Origin: Spirochaetaceae bacterium
GTDB lineage: Bacteria > Spirochaetota > Spirochaetia > Treponematales > Rectinemataceae
Direction: 5' to 3'
DNA: 64,000 nt
NCBI GenBank assembly: GCA_025355995.1
Contig: JANXYQ010000071.1
Span: 1-64,000, forward strand
The notes under the pieces were generated by a model. The model was not told the DNA's origin. It was given only the letters and a program-made list of their open reading frames with translations, and did not search any database. A program made the translations under genes and the position numbers. Of this stretch, positions 44,786-53,403 are shown one piece after another (within the stretch, counting starts at the first letter, position 1; every line of letters begins with the position of its first letter).

Positions 44786-45424
44786 ATGAAATTGTCCCTT
44801 TTTGCCGTCGTCGCCACGGCCTTCATCCTCGCCCTATCCTGCGCCTCCAAGCCGAAGGATGGAACGGACGCCTCGTCGGGAGCCAGCGCCTCGGGAAGGA
44901 ATGCGGCCCTCGTCACCGATTCCATCGAGCCGATCGCCGGGGGGAGCAGGACCCTCGTGGTCTATTTCTCCCAGGGCAGCGCGACCAAGCGGGTGGCGGA
45001 GGACCTGGCCCTGATCTTCGGCGCCGATCTGGAGGCCATCGCTGAAAAAAAAGCCAGGTCGACCGGCTTCTTCGGTTTCATGCACTCCGGCTACCAGGCC
45101 ACTTTCAAGATAGCCAGCCGCATCCAGCCCCCCGTCCGGGACCCTAAGGACTACGGCAGGGTCCTCGTCCTCACTCCCGTGTGGTCCTGGAACCTTTCGC
45201 CGCCGGTCCGCGCCTGGCTTCGCCTCATGAAGGGCTCTCTTCCCGCCGCCGGTTTCGGGACCGTCTCGGGCGACACCGAGCCCGACAAGATAGCCGCCTC
45301 GATGGCCAAGGAAGCGGGAGCGGCGCCCCTCGCCATCGTGGGTTTCAGCGATCGCGATTTCAGCCCCGAGAACCGGGACGCCTATATAACGAAACTCTCG
45401 AGCTTCGTTGAGAAAATGCGGTAA
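44786..45424 (+). CDS. Flavodoxin-fold lipoprotein
   Basis: 212 residues. The N-terminus has a signal sequence with lipobox LALSC at about residue 19, followed by a Ser/Gly-rich tether. The rest is a flavodoxin domain: TLVVYFSQGSATKRVAEDLA is the FMN phosphate loop and VLVLTPVWSWNLSPPVRAWL is the second flavin loop. If exported, it is a flavin-binding protein outside the cytoplasm, which is less usual than a soluble flavodoxin. The partner is unknown. Start 22 bases after the small gene. Confidence 0.75.
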   Translation: MKLSLFAVVATAFILALSCASKPKDGTDASSGASASGRNAALVTDSIEPIAGGSRTLVVYFSQGSATKRVAEDLALIFGADLEAIAEKKARSTGFFGFMHSGYQATFKIASRIQPPVRDPKDYGRVLVLTPVWSWNLSPPVRAWLRLMKGSLPAAGFGTVSGDTEPDKIAASMAKEAGAAPLAIVGFSDRDFSPENRDAYITKLSSFVEKMR

Positions 45425-45446
45425 CTATCGAAAGGATGCCGAAAAC

Positions 45447-46412
45447 TTGAAACGCACGCTGGCCTCATGCTTCCTCGCGCTATCGCTCGCCTGCGCCTCC
45501 TCCCAGGCCGCGCCGGACAGGCTCGCGTTCTCGGAGGTATGGGCATATCTGTTGGACGGCGAGGAGAGCTCGCTGTCTTCCTCCTATCCCATCACCGATG
45601 TCTGCTACTTCGGGGCCGGCATCAACTCGCATGGCAAGCTCGTCGGCGTCCCTAATCGGGCCAAGCTCGGCTCCTTCAAGGGACGGGTGCAGCTTGTCGT
45701 CGCGGAGATCGGCAACTACGCGCTGACCCATTTTTGCCTGGACCCGGCCTATCCCCTCCGCGACGCCCTGGTAGCCGATATCGTCAAGTCGGCCGAGGCC
45801 TTCGACGGCGTCCAGATCGACTTCGAGGCCGTGGGCTCCTCCGATTACGATTATTTCTACGGCTTCCTCGCTCAGCTCAAGGCCGGCTTGGGCGGCAAGG
45901 CCCTGAGCGTAGCCCTTCCCGCGAGGATGAGCGAGAAGACCGATTATTTCGGCGTCGAGCGCATCGGAAAAGTCGTCGACAGGGTCCTCGTCATGGCCTA
46001 CGACGAGCACTGGAGCGCGAGCGAGCCCGGTCCCGTCGCCTCGATCGAATGGTGCAAGAGCGCCGCCGCCTATGCCGCCTCGAAGGTAGCCCTCGGCAAG
46101 CTGGTCATGGGCCTTCCCTTCTACGGCCGCGCCTGGGCCGACAAGAGCCTCGCGCGGGCGTATAAGTACTCGAGCCTGGCGGGGCTCAGGGCCGAGAAGG
46201 GCATCGAGGCCGTCCAGAGGGACGGCGCCATCCCCTTCGTGGAATACAGCGAGACGGTGAAGGTGAGGCTGTACTTCGACGACCTGCCGTCGACCCGCGC
46301 GAGGCTCGGCATGTACCGAGCGGCTAACGTGAGGAACGTGGCCTTCTGGCGGCTCGGCCAGGAGGACCCCGGCGTTTGGGGCGGCATCTCGATCGAGCCT
46401 TCTGCGCTTTAG
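45447..46412 (+). CDS. Glycoside hydrolase family 18 protein, secreted
   Basis: 321 residues, a TIM-barrel GH18. The catalytic signature is DGVQIDFEAVG, with Glu as acid/base; the usual third Asp of D-G-x-D-x-D-x-E is Gln here. MAYDEHWSAS and GLPFYGRAWA are typical later strands. The TTG at 45447 is chosen because it gives a signal peptide with a lipobox-like LSLACAS; no ATG in frame does so. Acts on chitin-like or peptidoglycan glycans. Similar single-domain proteins occur in spirochaetes and Firmicutes. Stop overlaps the convergent kinase remnant. Confidence 0.8.
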   Translation: MKRTLASCFLALSLACASSQAAPDRLAFSEVWAYLLDGEESSLSSSYPITDVCYFGAGINSHGKLVGVPNRAKLGSFKGRVQLVVAEIGNYALTHFCLDPAYPLRDALVADIVKSAEAFDGVQIDFEAVGSSDYDYFYGFLAQLKAGLGGKALSVALPARMSEKTDYFGVERIGKVVDRVLVMAYDEHWSASEPGPVASIEWCKSAAAYAASKVALGKLVMGLPFYGRAWADKSLARAYKYSSLAGLRAEKGIEAVQRDGAIPFVEYSETVKVRLYFDDLPSTRARLGMYRAANVRNVAFWRLGQEDPGVWGGISIEPSAL

Positions 46413-47568
46413 CCGACGCGGGGCGTCGGGGTCTCCTCGTCCGTGAATCGCAACCTGCACGAGAATTCCCGATCCTCGAGGAAATCCGGCCAGGCCCGCA
46501 GGTTTCCCTGGGCCAGGCTGGTGATCAGCCTCAGGCCCAGGTGACCGCCCCCGCTTGACGTCGAAGCCGGGAGCCGGGCCAATCCCGTTGTCGGAGACCG
46601 TCAGGCTGATCTCGCCGTTATCGTCCCTGCTCGGCAGGATGCGGATTTCGCCCATCCTGTCGCTCGGGAATGCGTATTTGAGCGCGTTCGTGACGAGCTC
46701 GTTCACGATCAGGGTGTAGCTCGCGACCAATTGCCTCGCCAAGTCCCCGAAGGTAGCTCATGAGGTCGATATGCGAAAAATCGCCGGTCTTATAAAGCTG
46801 GTTGTGGACCAAGGACATCGACAGGATCCTGTCGATCGATACCGCGAAGGCCGCTTTCAGCCGGTCGTCCCCTATCGCGTTGGCGTGGAGCCGAAGTATA
46901 GAGATTATCACGCTCATGTTGTTCTTCGTGCGATGGTAGACTTCCCGCAGCAGGATCTCTTTTTCGGCGAGCGATCGGCCGATCTGCTCCTCCGTTTTTA
47001 TCCGCTCGGTGAGGTCCTGCCCGAACGCCGACAGCCCGAAGACCTTGCCCTCCCGTCGTAGCAGGTTGTCGCTCAGGTAGAAGACCTTCGATATCCCGGG
47101 CAGGCCCAGCTCGTTGGATCGGCGCAGCCCCACGACGAGGATCGTCGCCAGCCACGCGTACTCCATCAAGAAGACGAAGCGGATTACGCCGATACCGATC
47201 AGGGAATCGATGACTATCAGGATAATCCCTCTGCCGACCTCCTTGTAGGCGAAGTCCAGCCCGAAGGGGAGGGCGACGTATCGCCGCTTGATGAGCTTCG
47301 TTTCCTCGGCGATGAACCAGAGCAGGGCGAAGCCCGATATGGTGCTCGCGATCACCTCGCCCCTGAGCCAGAAGACGCTTTGGAGGGGGAAGTCCACGTT
47401 GTACTCGCCCGAACAGAAAAGACAAAACGAGAATCCCCCGAGGCAGATCAGGATGAAGGCCATCCAGCTTTTTTTTTCGTCTCTTCGGGACCAGGCGAGG
47501 AAGTCGCTGATGGCTATGGTCAAGCATATCGAGGCTATGATCAATGTCGGTATCGAACATACCTTCAT
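46409..47568 (-). pseudogene. Broken membrane sensor histidine kinase (HWE/HisKA_2 type)
   Basis: The N-terminus has about six hydrophobic segments, then a short PAS-like remnant (GLSAFGQDLTER) and the phospho-acceptor region LREVYHRTKNNMSVIISI. After DLMSYLR the frame shifts at a G run; in the next frame DLARQLVASY runs straight into TLIVNELVTNALKYAFP, so about 30 residues of the usual spacing are missing. After DNGIGPAPGFDV a second shift at a G run moves to GGGHLGLRLITSLAQG and a stop at 46409-46411. The kinase is almost certainly inactive unless both shifts are sequencing errors. Confidence 0.7.
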
Positions 47569-47691
47569 ATGTCAAAACGTCCTGACTGTCTCATGGAATT
47601 GGAGTACTATGATCTTATCCGATATTTGCAAAATGGCCAGCGATTATCACTGTCGAGTCGGGGCGGGGAAGATCGATGGAGGAGGGGCGAC

Positions 47692-48270
47692 ATGGCTATC
47701 CTGAAGCAGATCGAGACGAGAAGGGCATACCGGGCCCTGGACTCCAGGCCCATAGATAGGGAAACCCTGGGACGCCTGGTCCAGGCAGCCCACCTATCCC
47801 CTTCCGCCGGCAACAACCAGCCGTGGCGCATTATCACCGTCGTGGATCCCGAGCGGCTGGAAGCCCTGAAGTCCGCGTTGAGCCCCGGCAATTACTGGGC
47901 CAAGAAGTCGCCCGCGATCGCCGCCTTCGTGACGAGCCTCGACTGGGACCAGCGCCTCGACGGGGGCAGGGACTACGCCTTCTTCGCCCTCGGCATGGCC
48001 GCGATGTCCTACCAGATCCAGGCGGTCGAAGAGGGCTTGATCTCCCACCCGATCGCGGGTTTCGACGCGGCGGCCGCCAAGCGCCTGCTCGGCATTCCCG
48101 ATGCCGCCGTCCTCGAGACCTTGATCGTCCTAGGCTATCCCGGCGAGGGCTCGGGGCTGAGCGAGAGGCACCAGGAGAGCGAGAGGGGACCCCGTATCAG
48201 GAAGCCCCTCGTCGAGATAGCCGCCTTCGACGCCTGGAACGACGGCCTCCTTCCCCTGGCCAAGAAGTGA
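47692..48270 (+). CDS. Nitroreductase-family flavoprotein
   Basis: 192 residues. RRAYRALDSRPIDRETLGRL is the FMN phosphate-binding N-terminus, AHLSPSAGNNQPWRII is the core motif, and LIVLGYPGEG is the C-terminal motif. FMN-dependent reduction of nitro, quinone or similar compounds with NAD(P)H; the substrate is unknown. GGAGG precedes the ATG at 47692. Divergent from the broken kinase. Confidence 0.9.
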   Translation: MAILKQIETRRAYRALDSRPIDRETLGRLVQAAHLSPSAGNNQPWRIITVVDPERLEALKSALSPGNYWAKKSPAIAAFVTSLDWDQRLDGGRDYAFFALGMAAMSYQIQAVEEGLISHPIAGFDAAAAKRLLGIPDAAVLETLIVLGYPGEGSGLSERHQESERGPRIRKPLVEIAAFDAWNDGLLPLAKK

Positions 48271-48279
48271 GGGCGGACG

Positions 48280-48561
48280 ATGGCGGACATCAGGAAAGGC
48301 GCGGACTCCTTTTTCGTCGGGGAGGATCCCGGGGAGCGCTTGGCTGAGATCGCCTTCCGCAGGGAGGAGGGCGGCAGGATAGTCATAGACCATACCTCCG
48401 TATCGGACGGACTGAAGGGCCGAGGCGTGGGCGCGGAGCTCGTCGAGGCCGTAGTCGGCCTCGCTCGGGCCGAAGGAGCCATGATCAGGCCGGTTTGCCC
48501 CTATGCCAGGAAGCTTATGCTCAAGACCCCCGAATACGCCGACGTCCTTTTTCTAAATTAG
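48280..48561 (+). CDS. Small GNAT-like N-acetyltransferase (YjdJ/NATD1 type)
   Basis: 93 residues. RIVIDHTSVSDGLKGRGVGAELV carries the acetyl-CoA loop (G-R-G-V-G), and VCPYARKLM is the C-terminal signature of this short GNAT subfamily. The substrate is unknown. Nine bases after the nitroreductase stop, likely one unit. Confidence 0.85.
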   Translation: MADIRKGADSFFVGEDPGERLAEIAFRREEGGRIVIDHTSVSDGLKGRGVGAELVEAVVGLARAEGAMIRPVCPYARKLMLKTPEYADVLFLN

Positions 48562-48578
48562 GCCTCTATCGGTTAGTC

Positions 48579-48584
48579 TATAAT
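48579..48584 (+). promoter_or_regulatory. -10 box TATAAT upstream of the Crp/Fnr regulator
   Basis: Consensus -10 at 48579-48584, 54 bases before the ATG at 48639, which has a GGAGG site. No strong -35 box at 16-18 bases, as often found at activator-dependent promoters. Confidence 0.5.
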
Positions 48585-48638
48585 GTTGAATCCGCCTCTC
48601 GCCGACGCGAGACGGCCGCGGCGACGGAGGTCACGGGC

Positions 48639-49340
48639 ATGCCTGCCAAGAATGGGTCCGGTTCGATTGATAGGTTCCTCGAGGTCTTCGGCTTCCTCCT
48701 CCCGCTCGGGGAATGGCCCCCAGCGAAACGGCATCTGGTGCTGGAATCCCTCAATTTCCGGGAGATGGAATTGGGGACGACGATACTGCGCGAAGGGCAG
48801 GTCTGCTCGAGCGTTCCCTTCGTCCTCGATGGCTCCATCCGAGTGTTCAAGTCCGCCGAGTCGGGCAGGGAAATCACCCTCTATCGCATCGAGGCGGGAG
48901 AGAGTTGCATCCTGAGCGCGGGCTGCGGAAGCGGCCTAGCCGCCTTCCCCGCGAGCGCCGTGACCGAGAGCGCGACCAGCGCGGCCTTCTTGCCGAGCGA
49001 GACCGTCAAGAGGCTCTTCGCCGAAGGCGCCTCGTTCCGGGATTTCGTCCTCGACCAGTATTCGCGCCGGATGGCCGAAGTCATGGAGCTAGTCGAGGAA
49101 GTCGCCTTCAGGCGGGTCGACGAGCGCCTCGCGCAATGGCTGCAGGAGCAGTGCTCGGCGACTCCCTCCGGCCTCGTGGTGGCGACCCATCAGGAGCTCG
49201 CGGACCATGTCGGCACCTCGCGCGAAGTCGTGAGCCGCATCCTCAAGGATTGGGAGCAGCGGAAAGCCCTGGAAATTTCTCGCGGGTCCCTGCGGCTCCT
49301 CCCTGCCTTCGAGGGCCTGCGCGAGGGGCTGAAGGGCTAG
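48639..49340 (+). CDS. Crp/Fnr-family transcription regulator
   Basis: 233 residues: cyclic-nucleotide-type beta roll at about 25-135 (TTILREGQ, SIRVFKSAESGREITLYR) and a C-terminal HTH (ATHQELADHVGTSREVVSRILKDWEQ). Cysteines in GESCILSAGCGSG and QVCSSV could sense redox state, but the N-terminal four-Cys Fe-S motif of true Fnr is absent. Genes of this type are often next to DUF2892 and thioredoxin-fold genes, as here. It probably regulates the next two genes. Confidence 0.85.
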   Translation: MPAKNGSGSIDRFLEVFGFLLPLGEWPPAKRHLVLESLNFREMELGTTILREGQVCSSVPFVLDGSIRVFKSAESGREITLYRIEAGESCILSAGCGSGLAAFPASAVTESATSAAFLPSETVKRLFAEGASFRDFVLDQYSRRMAEVMELVEEVAFRRVDERLAQWLQEQCSATPSGLVVATHQELADHVGTSREVVSRILKDWEQRKALEISRGSLRLLPAFEGLREGLKG

Positions 49341-49358
49341 CGATATTCTCCGGCATCG

Positions 49359-49372
49359 GTGACGGGTGTCAC
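49359..49372 (+). promoter_or_regulatory. Candidate Crp/Fnr operator GTGAC-N4-GTCAC
   Basis: A perfect inverted repeat, GTGAC (49359-49363), four bases, GTCAC (49368-49372). The 5-4-5 geometry equals that of Fnr/Crp sites. It lies between the Crp/Fnr gene and the DUF2892 gene. Confidence 0.5.
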
Positions 49373-49437
49373 TGTCATTCACCCTGTCTGTGGGCATATT
49401 TGCCTCAAGCCTAAAGGATTTTAGGCGGGAGGTTCAT

Positions 49438-49626
49438 ATGAAACTGAAGAATATCGGGAGCGCGGATAGGGTTATCAGGATCGTCCTCGGCGTCGCCATC
49501 GCCGTCCTCGGCATAGCCTTCAAGAGCTGGCTCGGGCTGATAGCCATCGTGCCCCTAGCGACCGCGGCCGTGGGAACCTGCCCCCTGTACCTGCCTTTCG
49601 GCATCTCGACCAGGAAGAAGGCATGA
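49438..49626 (+). CDS. DUF2892 membrane protein (YgaP-tail-like)
   Basis: 62 residues, two hydrophobic segments. NIGSADRVIRIVLGVAIAVLG and the end GTCPLYLPFGIST are diagnostic for DUF2892. The function of the stand-alone protein is unknown. GGGAGG precedes the ATG. It overlaps the glutaredoxin start (ATGA). Confidence 0.88.
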   Translation: MKLKNIGSADRVIRIVLGVAIAVLGIAFKSWLGLIAIVPLATAAVGTCPLYLPFGISTRKKA

Positions 49627-49853
49627 GCGTAGTCGTATACTCGACGCCCTCCTGCCCATATTGCACACTGGCCAAGAAATATCTCAACGAGAAGTCGGTT
49701 CCCTATGAGGACTACGACGTCTCTCGCGACCAGGTCCGGGCAGAGGAGATGATTCAAAAGTCAGGACAGATGGGCGTCCCCGTCCTCGACGTGAACGGCC
49801 GCATTATCGTCGGCTTCAGTCCGGCCGCGATCGAGAGTGCGCTGAAGGTTTAG
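49623..49853 (+). CDS. Glutaredoxin-like protein (NrdH/YruB type)
   Basis: 76 residues, thioredoxin fold. Active site CPYC in STPSCPYCTLAKKYL; cis-Pro in GVPVLDVNG. Cytoplasmic thiol reductant of small size. Translationally coupled to DUF2892 and likely in the Crp/Fnr regulon. Confidence 0.9.
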   Translation: MSVVVYSTPSCPYCTLAKKYLNEKSVPYEDYDVSRDQVRAEEMIQKSGQMGVPVLDVNGRIIVGFSPAAIESALKV

Positions 49854-49860
49854 GCCAATG

Positions 49861-49897
49861 AGCGGCGCGCGAGGCCGAAGGCGGATCGCGCGCCGCT
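49861..49897. terminator. GC-rich hairpin between convergent genes
   Basis: A perfect 12-base inverted repeat, AGCGGCGCGCGA (49861-49872) and TCGCGCGCCGCT (49886-49897), with a 13-base loop. It lies just after the glutaredoxin stop and overlaps the stop of the convergent methyltransferase. No T-run follows, so it is a terminator-like hairpin of the intrinsic-without-tail kind, or an mRNA end protector. Confidence 0.6.
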
Positions 49898-50459
49898 AGC
49901 GCTCGAGCGTGTACAGTGCTAGACGCTGAAGGTGGGTTGTTTCGATTTTCGCGAAGCCTGCGTTCTTCGCCAAATCCGCGATAAGCTCGCTCTTCATGCG
50001 ATGCTCCAGCGGCGGCCCGCCGTTCTCCGTGCGATACTGCCACTCCAGGACTGCGACGCGCCTGCGGGAAACGCGATGCGCTTCCTTGAGCGCCTCCTGG
50101 GCGTCATCGGCCTCATGCAGCACCATCCCCAGAAAGGCTAAATCGAAGGACCGATCGGGAAAGGGAAGCTTTTCCGCGACTCCTTCCAGGAATATGCAGG
50201 AAGGCGCGAGAGACCTCGCCGTCTCGAGCAATTCCGCGTTCAAGTCTATGCCGGTAGCCGCGATCCCCGCTTTCGCGAAGGCTTCGGCGAATACGCCCGT
50301 GCCAGTGCCCACGTCGAGAGCATTCCCGATCTCCAGGCCCTCCATGCAGAGCGCTACGACGCGCGGCACTTCCATCATGGCCATCCGCTCCGGCGAGCGG
50401 AGCCGGTCGGGGCCGCCGCGGAAGCGTCGCTCGTTGCCCTCGCCCTTCGAAGCGCTCAC
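49896..50459 (-). CDS. Class I SAM-dependent methyltransferase
   Basis: 187 residues. The SAM motif is ALDVGTGTGVFAEAFA, with TGIDLNAELL and AEKLPFPDRSFDLAFLG, as in UbiE-like small-molecule methyltransferases. The substrate is unknown. It overlaps the stop of the second nuoN by four bases (ATGA), so it is the tail gene of the second nuo operon. A link to quinone chemistry is possible but unproven. Confidence 0.82.
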   Translation of the reverse strand: MSASKGEGNERRFRGGPDRLRSPERMAMMEVPRVVALCMEGLEIGNALDVGTGTGVFAEAFAKAGIAATGIDLNAELLETARSLAPSCIFLEGVAEKLPFPDRSFDLAFLGMVLHEADDAQEALKEAHRVSRRRVAVLEWQYRTENGGPPLEHRMKSELIADLAKNAGFAKIETTHLQRLALYTLER

Positions 50460-51895
50460 CTGAGGACCGCCGCCGCGATCGCCTGGGTCCAGGCCGTCAA
50501 CGGGCCCGGAAAGACGCCCAGGCCGACCGTAGCGAGCGCCGATAGGGCCAAGATCGCTTTCTGCGCGATAGGAACCCGAATCCTCGATTCATCCTCCGCC
50601 TTCTCCATGATTATCACCCTGATGACCGAGATGTAGTACGAGATGGACACGAGGCTCATCAGAAGGGCGAGGGCGGCGAGCCATAGCTTGCCCTGCCTGG
50701 CTACCTCGGCGAGGAGGTAGAATTTGCCCAGGAAGCCCGCGGCCGGCGGTATTCCCGCGAGGGAAAGAAGGCAGACCAACAGGCTCGCGGCCATGAAGGG
50801 CGAGCGCTTCCATAGGCCCCTGAGGCTGGCGATCTCCCCCGAGCGGCCTCCGTCGCCGAAGGAGGATATGGCCGCGAAGATGCCTACGTTGGCGAAGAGG
50901 TAGAGGACGATGTAGTAAAGGAGGGCGCTGAGGCCCGCCCGCGAAGCGGCGACGAGGCCCAGGAGCATATAGCCCGCGTGGGCGATGCTGGAGTAGGCGA
51001 GGAGCCGCTTCATGTTGGTCTGGGGAAGGGCTATAAGATTGCCCACGACCATCGAGAGGACCGAGAGCGAGATTACCACGAGGGACAATCCTCCCCCGTT
51101 CGAAGGCAGGACGAAAAAAAGCAGCCGCGCGAGGGCCGCGAAGCCCGCCGTCTTCGAGCCTACGGCGAGGAAGGCGGCCACCGGAGTCGGCGCGCCTTCG
51201 TAGATGTCCGGCGACCACATGTGGAAGGGCACGGCGGCGATCTTGAACGCGAATCCCGCGAGGGCCATGACCCCGCCGATGACGGCGAGGGGATCTCCCG
51301 AGGCGGGGCCGAATGCGGGTTTGGCCAGGGCGGCGGCGACATCGCCATAGGCGAGGCTCCCCGACGCGCCGAAGAGGAGGCTCAAGCCGAAGAGCAGCAC
51401 GGCCGAGGAGATGGCGCTCAGGAGAACGTACTTAGTTCCGGCCTCGGTGGACTTGCCGCTCGCCCTGTCGTAGGCGGTCAGGACGACGAGGGGAATCGTC
51501 ATCAGCTCGAGTCCGATGTAGAGGCTGAGGAAATCGTTGGCCGAGCTCAAGACCATCATCCCGACGAGGGAGAAGGCCAGAAGCGCGAAGAACTCGCTCC
51601 GAGACTCCTCCAGGCCGGCGGTGAAGCGAAGCGACATGAGCGCGACGAGGAAGGCGGCGGTGATGAAAACCCGCTTGAAGAAGAGGGCCAGCGGGTCGTT
51701 TAGGAAGCGCCCTCCGAGGAAGGAAGAGCCATGCCCCGGAGCGAGGAAGGCCAGGGCCAGGAGCCCTAGGAAGGCGATGGCCGCGATGTAGCCCGTCATC
51801 TCGCGCTTTCCGCGCGGGGCGATAAGGCCGACGGCCAGGAGGCTTAGGGCGATTAGGGCCGCGACGAGCTCCAAGCGAATTGCCGAGAAGTCCAT
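50456..51895 (-). CDS. nuoN: Second complex I: NuoN
   Basis: 479 residues, about 14 helices. Signatures: SLYIGLELMTIPLVVLTAYD (conserved Glu) and FAFKIAAVPFHMWSPDIYEG (conserved Lys). Only moderately similar to the first-cluster NuoN. It is the last Nuo gene in this cluster; one base is shared with nuoM. Confidence 0.94.
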   Translation of the reverse strand: MDFSAIRLELVAALIALSLLAVGLIAPRGKREMTGYIAAIAFLGLLALAFLAPGHGSSFLGGRFLNDPLALFFKRVFITAAFLVALMSLRFTAGLEESRSEFFALLAFSLVGMMVLSSANDFLSLYIGLELMTIPLVVLTAYDRASGKSTEAGTKYVLLSAISSAVLLFGLSLLFGASGSLAYGDVAAALAKPAFGPASGDPLAVIGGVMALAGFAFKIAAVPFHMWSPDIYEGAPTPVAAFLAVGSKTAGFAALARLLFFVLPSNGGGLSLVVISLSVLSMVVGNLIALPQTNMKRLLAYSSIAHAGYMLLGLVAASRAGLSALLYYIVLYLFANVGIFAAISSFGDGGRSGEIASLRGLWKRSPFMAASLLVCLLSLAGIPPAAGFLGKFYLLAEVARQGKLWLAALALLMSLVSISYYISVIRVIIMEKAEDESRIRVPIAQKAILALSALATVGLGVFPGPLTAWTQAIAAAVLR

Positions 51896-53403
51896 CAGAA
51901 GGTCCCTCCGATATGCAACGAGGCGATGCGCTGGACGATGGGCAGGACGCCGCCCGTTATCGTGTCCATGATCAGGCGCGGATAGAGGCCGAGGCCGATC
52001 AGCACGGCCGCGAGGAGGACGATAGGCACCATCTCGACTCCGCGAGCGTCGCTCAAGTGGTCCCAGCGCGGGTTGCGCGGGCCGAAGAAGACGCGCTGGA
52101 AAACCAGGAGCACGTAGATAGCCGTCAAGACCACCGAGGAGATGGCTATTACGGAGATGACCGGGTAGACCTGCATGGCGCCGGAGAATACCGCGAATTC
52201 CGCGACGAAGTTGAACATGCCGGGCAGGCCGAGCGAGGCGAGCCCCGCGATGAGGAAGGCGGCGGCGACTCGCGGCATCTGGTGGGCGAGCCCGCCGAAG
52301 TCGGCGATGGCCCTCGTGTGGGCCTTGTCGTAGATCAGTCCGACGACCGCGAAGAAGAGGGCTGCCATGATTCCGTGGGCGAACATCTGCGCTACCGCCC
52401 CATCCATCGAGGCCGCGTTGAGCGACGCTATGCCGATGAGCACGAAGCCCATGTGGCTGATCGAGGAATTGGCGACGACGAACTTGAGGTCCTTCTGCAC
52501 CATCGCGACGAAGGCGATGTAGACGGCGTTGACGGCCGCGAGCACGGCGATGAGGGGCGCCCAGAAGGCGGCTCCCTCCGGGAAGAGCCCCACGCCGACG
52601 CGGATCAGGGCGTAGCCGCCCAGCTTCATGATGACGCCGGCGAGGAGCATCGAGATGGCCGTGGGCGCCGCCGAGTGGCCGTCCGGCGTCCAGCGATGCA
52701 AGGGGAAAAGCGGTATCAGGACGCCGAATCCGGCGAGCATGAGGAAGAAGGCGAATTTCTGGAAGCCCGCGTCGAAATGGATGGTCGAGAGCGAGGCTAG
52801 GTCGAAGGTCCAGACCCCCAGGCCGCGAGCCGGGTCGTGGGCGTAGGCGAAGATGGCGATGATGGCGACGAGGGAGATGGCCGATCCCGCGAGGAGGTAC
52901 ATCGTGTACTTCATCGCCGCGTACTCTTTCCGCGTGCTTCCCCAGACGCTGATGAGCACGTACTTCGGTATCACCGCGATTTCGATGAACATGAAGAGGA
53001 CCAGGAGGTCCATCGACATGAAGACGCCGAATACCCCGCCGACGAGCAGGAGCGTATAGATGAAGAACTCCTTGGACCTCGTCTCGAGGCGCCAGGTCAC
53101 GAAGACCCCGGCGAACAGGATGATCGCCGTAAGGAGCACGAGGGGAAGGCTCAAGCCGTCGACGCCGAGGTCTAGGTTGATCCCGAAGTTTCCTACCCAG
53201 GGAATCCGCGCGACGAACTGCATGCCGGCGAGGGAGCGATCGTAGAGGATCATGGTGGCCAGCGAGAGCGCGAGCGCGAAGGAGGATGAGACGAGGGCTA
53301 TTGCGCGTATGGCGCTCTTTCGCCCCTCGGGGATCAGCGCGAGGAGGAGGGCTCCGGCGAAGGGCGAGAGGAGGATCGCCGGGAGCAGGGGAAGGCCGCT
53401 CAT
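51895..53403 (-). CDS. nuoM: Second complex I: NuoM
   Basis: 502 residues. FMFIEIAVIPKYVLISVWG holds the conserved Glu, PLFPLHRWTPDGHSAAPT and ANSSISHMGFVLIG are conserved channel stretches. Overlaps nuoL by four bases. Clearly divergent in sequence from the first-cluster NuoM. Confidence 0.95.
   Translation of the reverse strand: MSGLPLLPAILLSPFAGALLLALIPEGRKSAIRAIALVSSSFALALSLATMILYDRSLAGMQFVARIPWVGNFGINLDLGVDGLSLPLVLLTAIILFAGVFVTWRLETRSKEFFIYTLLLVGGVFGVFMSMDLLVLFMFIEIAVIPKYVLISVWGSTRKEYAAMKYTMYLLAGSAISLVAIIAIFAYAHDPARGLGVWTFDLASLSTIHFDAGFQKFAFFLMLAGFGVLIPLFPLHRWTPDGHSAAPTAISMLLAGVIMKLGGYALIRVGVGLFPEGAAFWAPLIAVLAAVNAVYIAFVAMVQKDLKFVVANSSISHMGFVLIGIASLNAASMDGAVAQMFAHGIMAALFFAVVGLIYDKAHTRAIADFGGLAHQMPRVAAAFLIAGLASLGLPGMFNFVAEFAVFSGAMQVYPVISVIAISSVVLTAIYVLLVFQRVFFGPRNPRWDHLSDARGVEMVPIVLLAAVLIGLGLYPRLIMDTITGGVLPIVQRIASLHIGGTF

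Noticed and set aside
46409-47568. Kinase frameshifts as sequencing error only
   Set aside because: Both shifts are at G-runs, but the missing residues before IVNELVTN and the reduced PAS region need real deletions. Kept as probable pseudogene.
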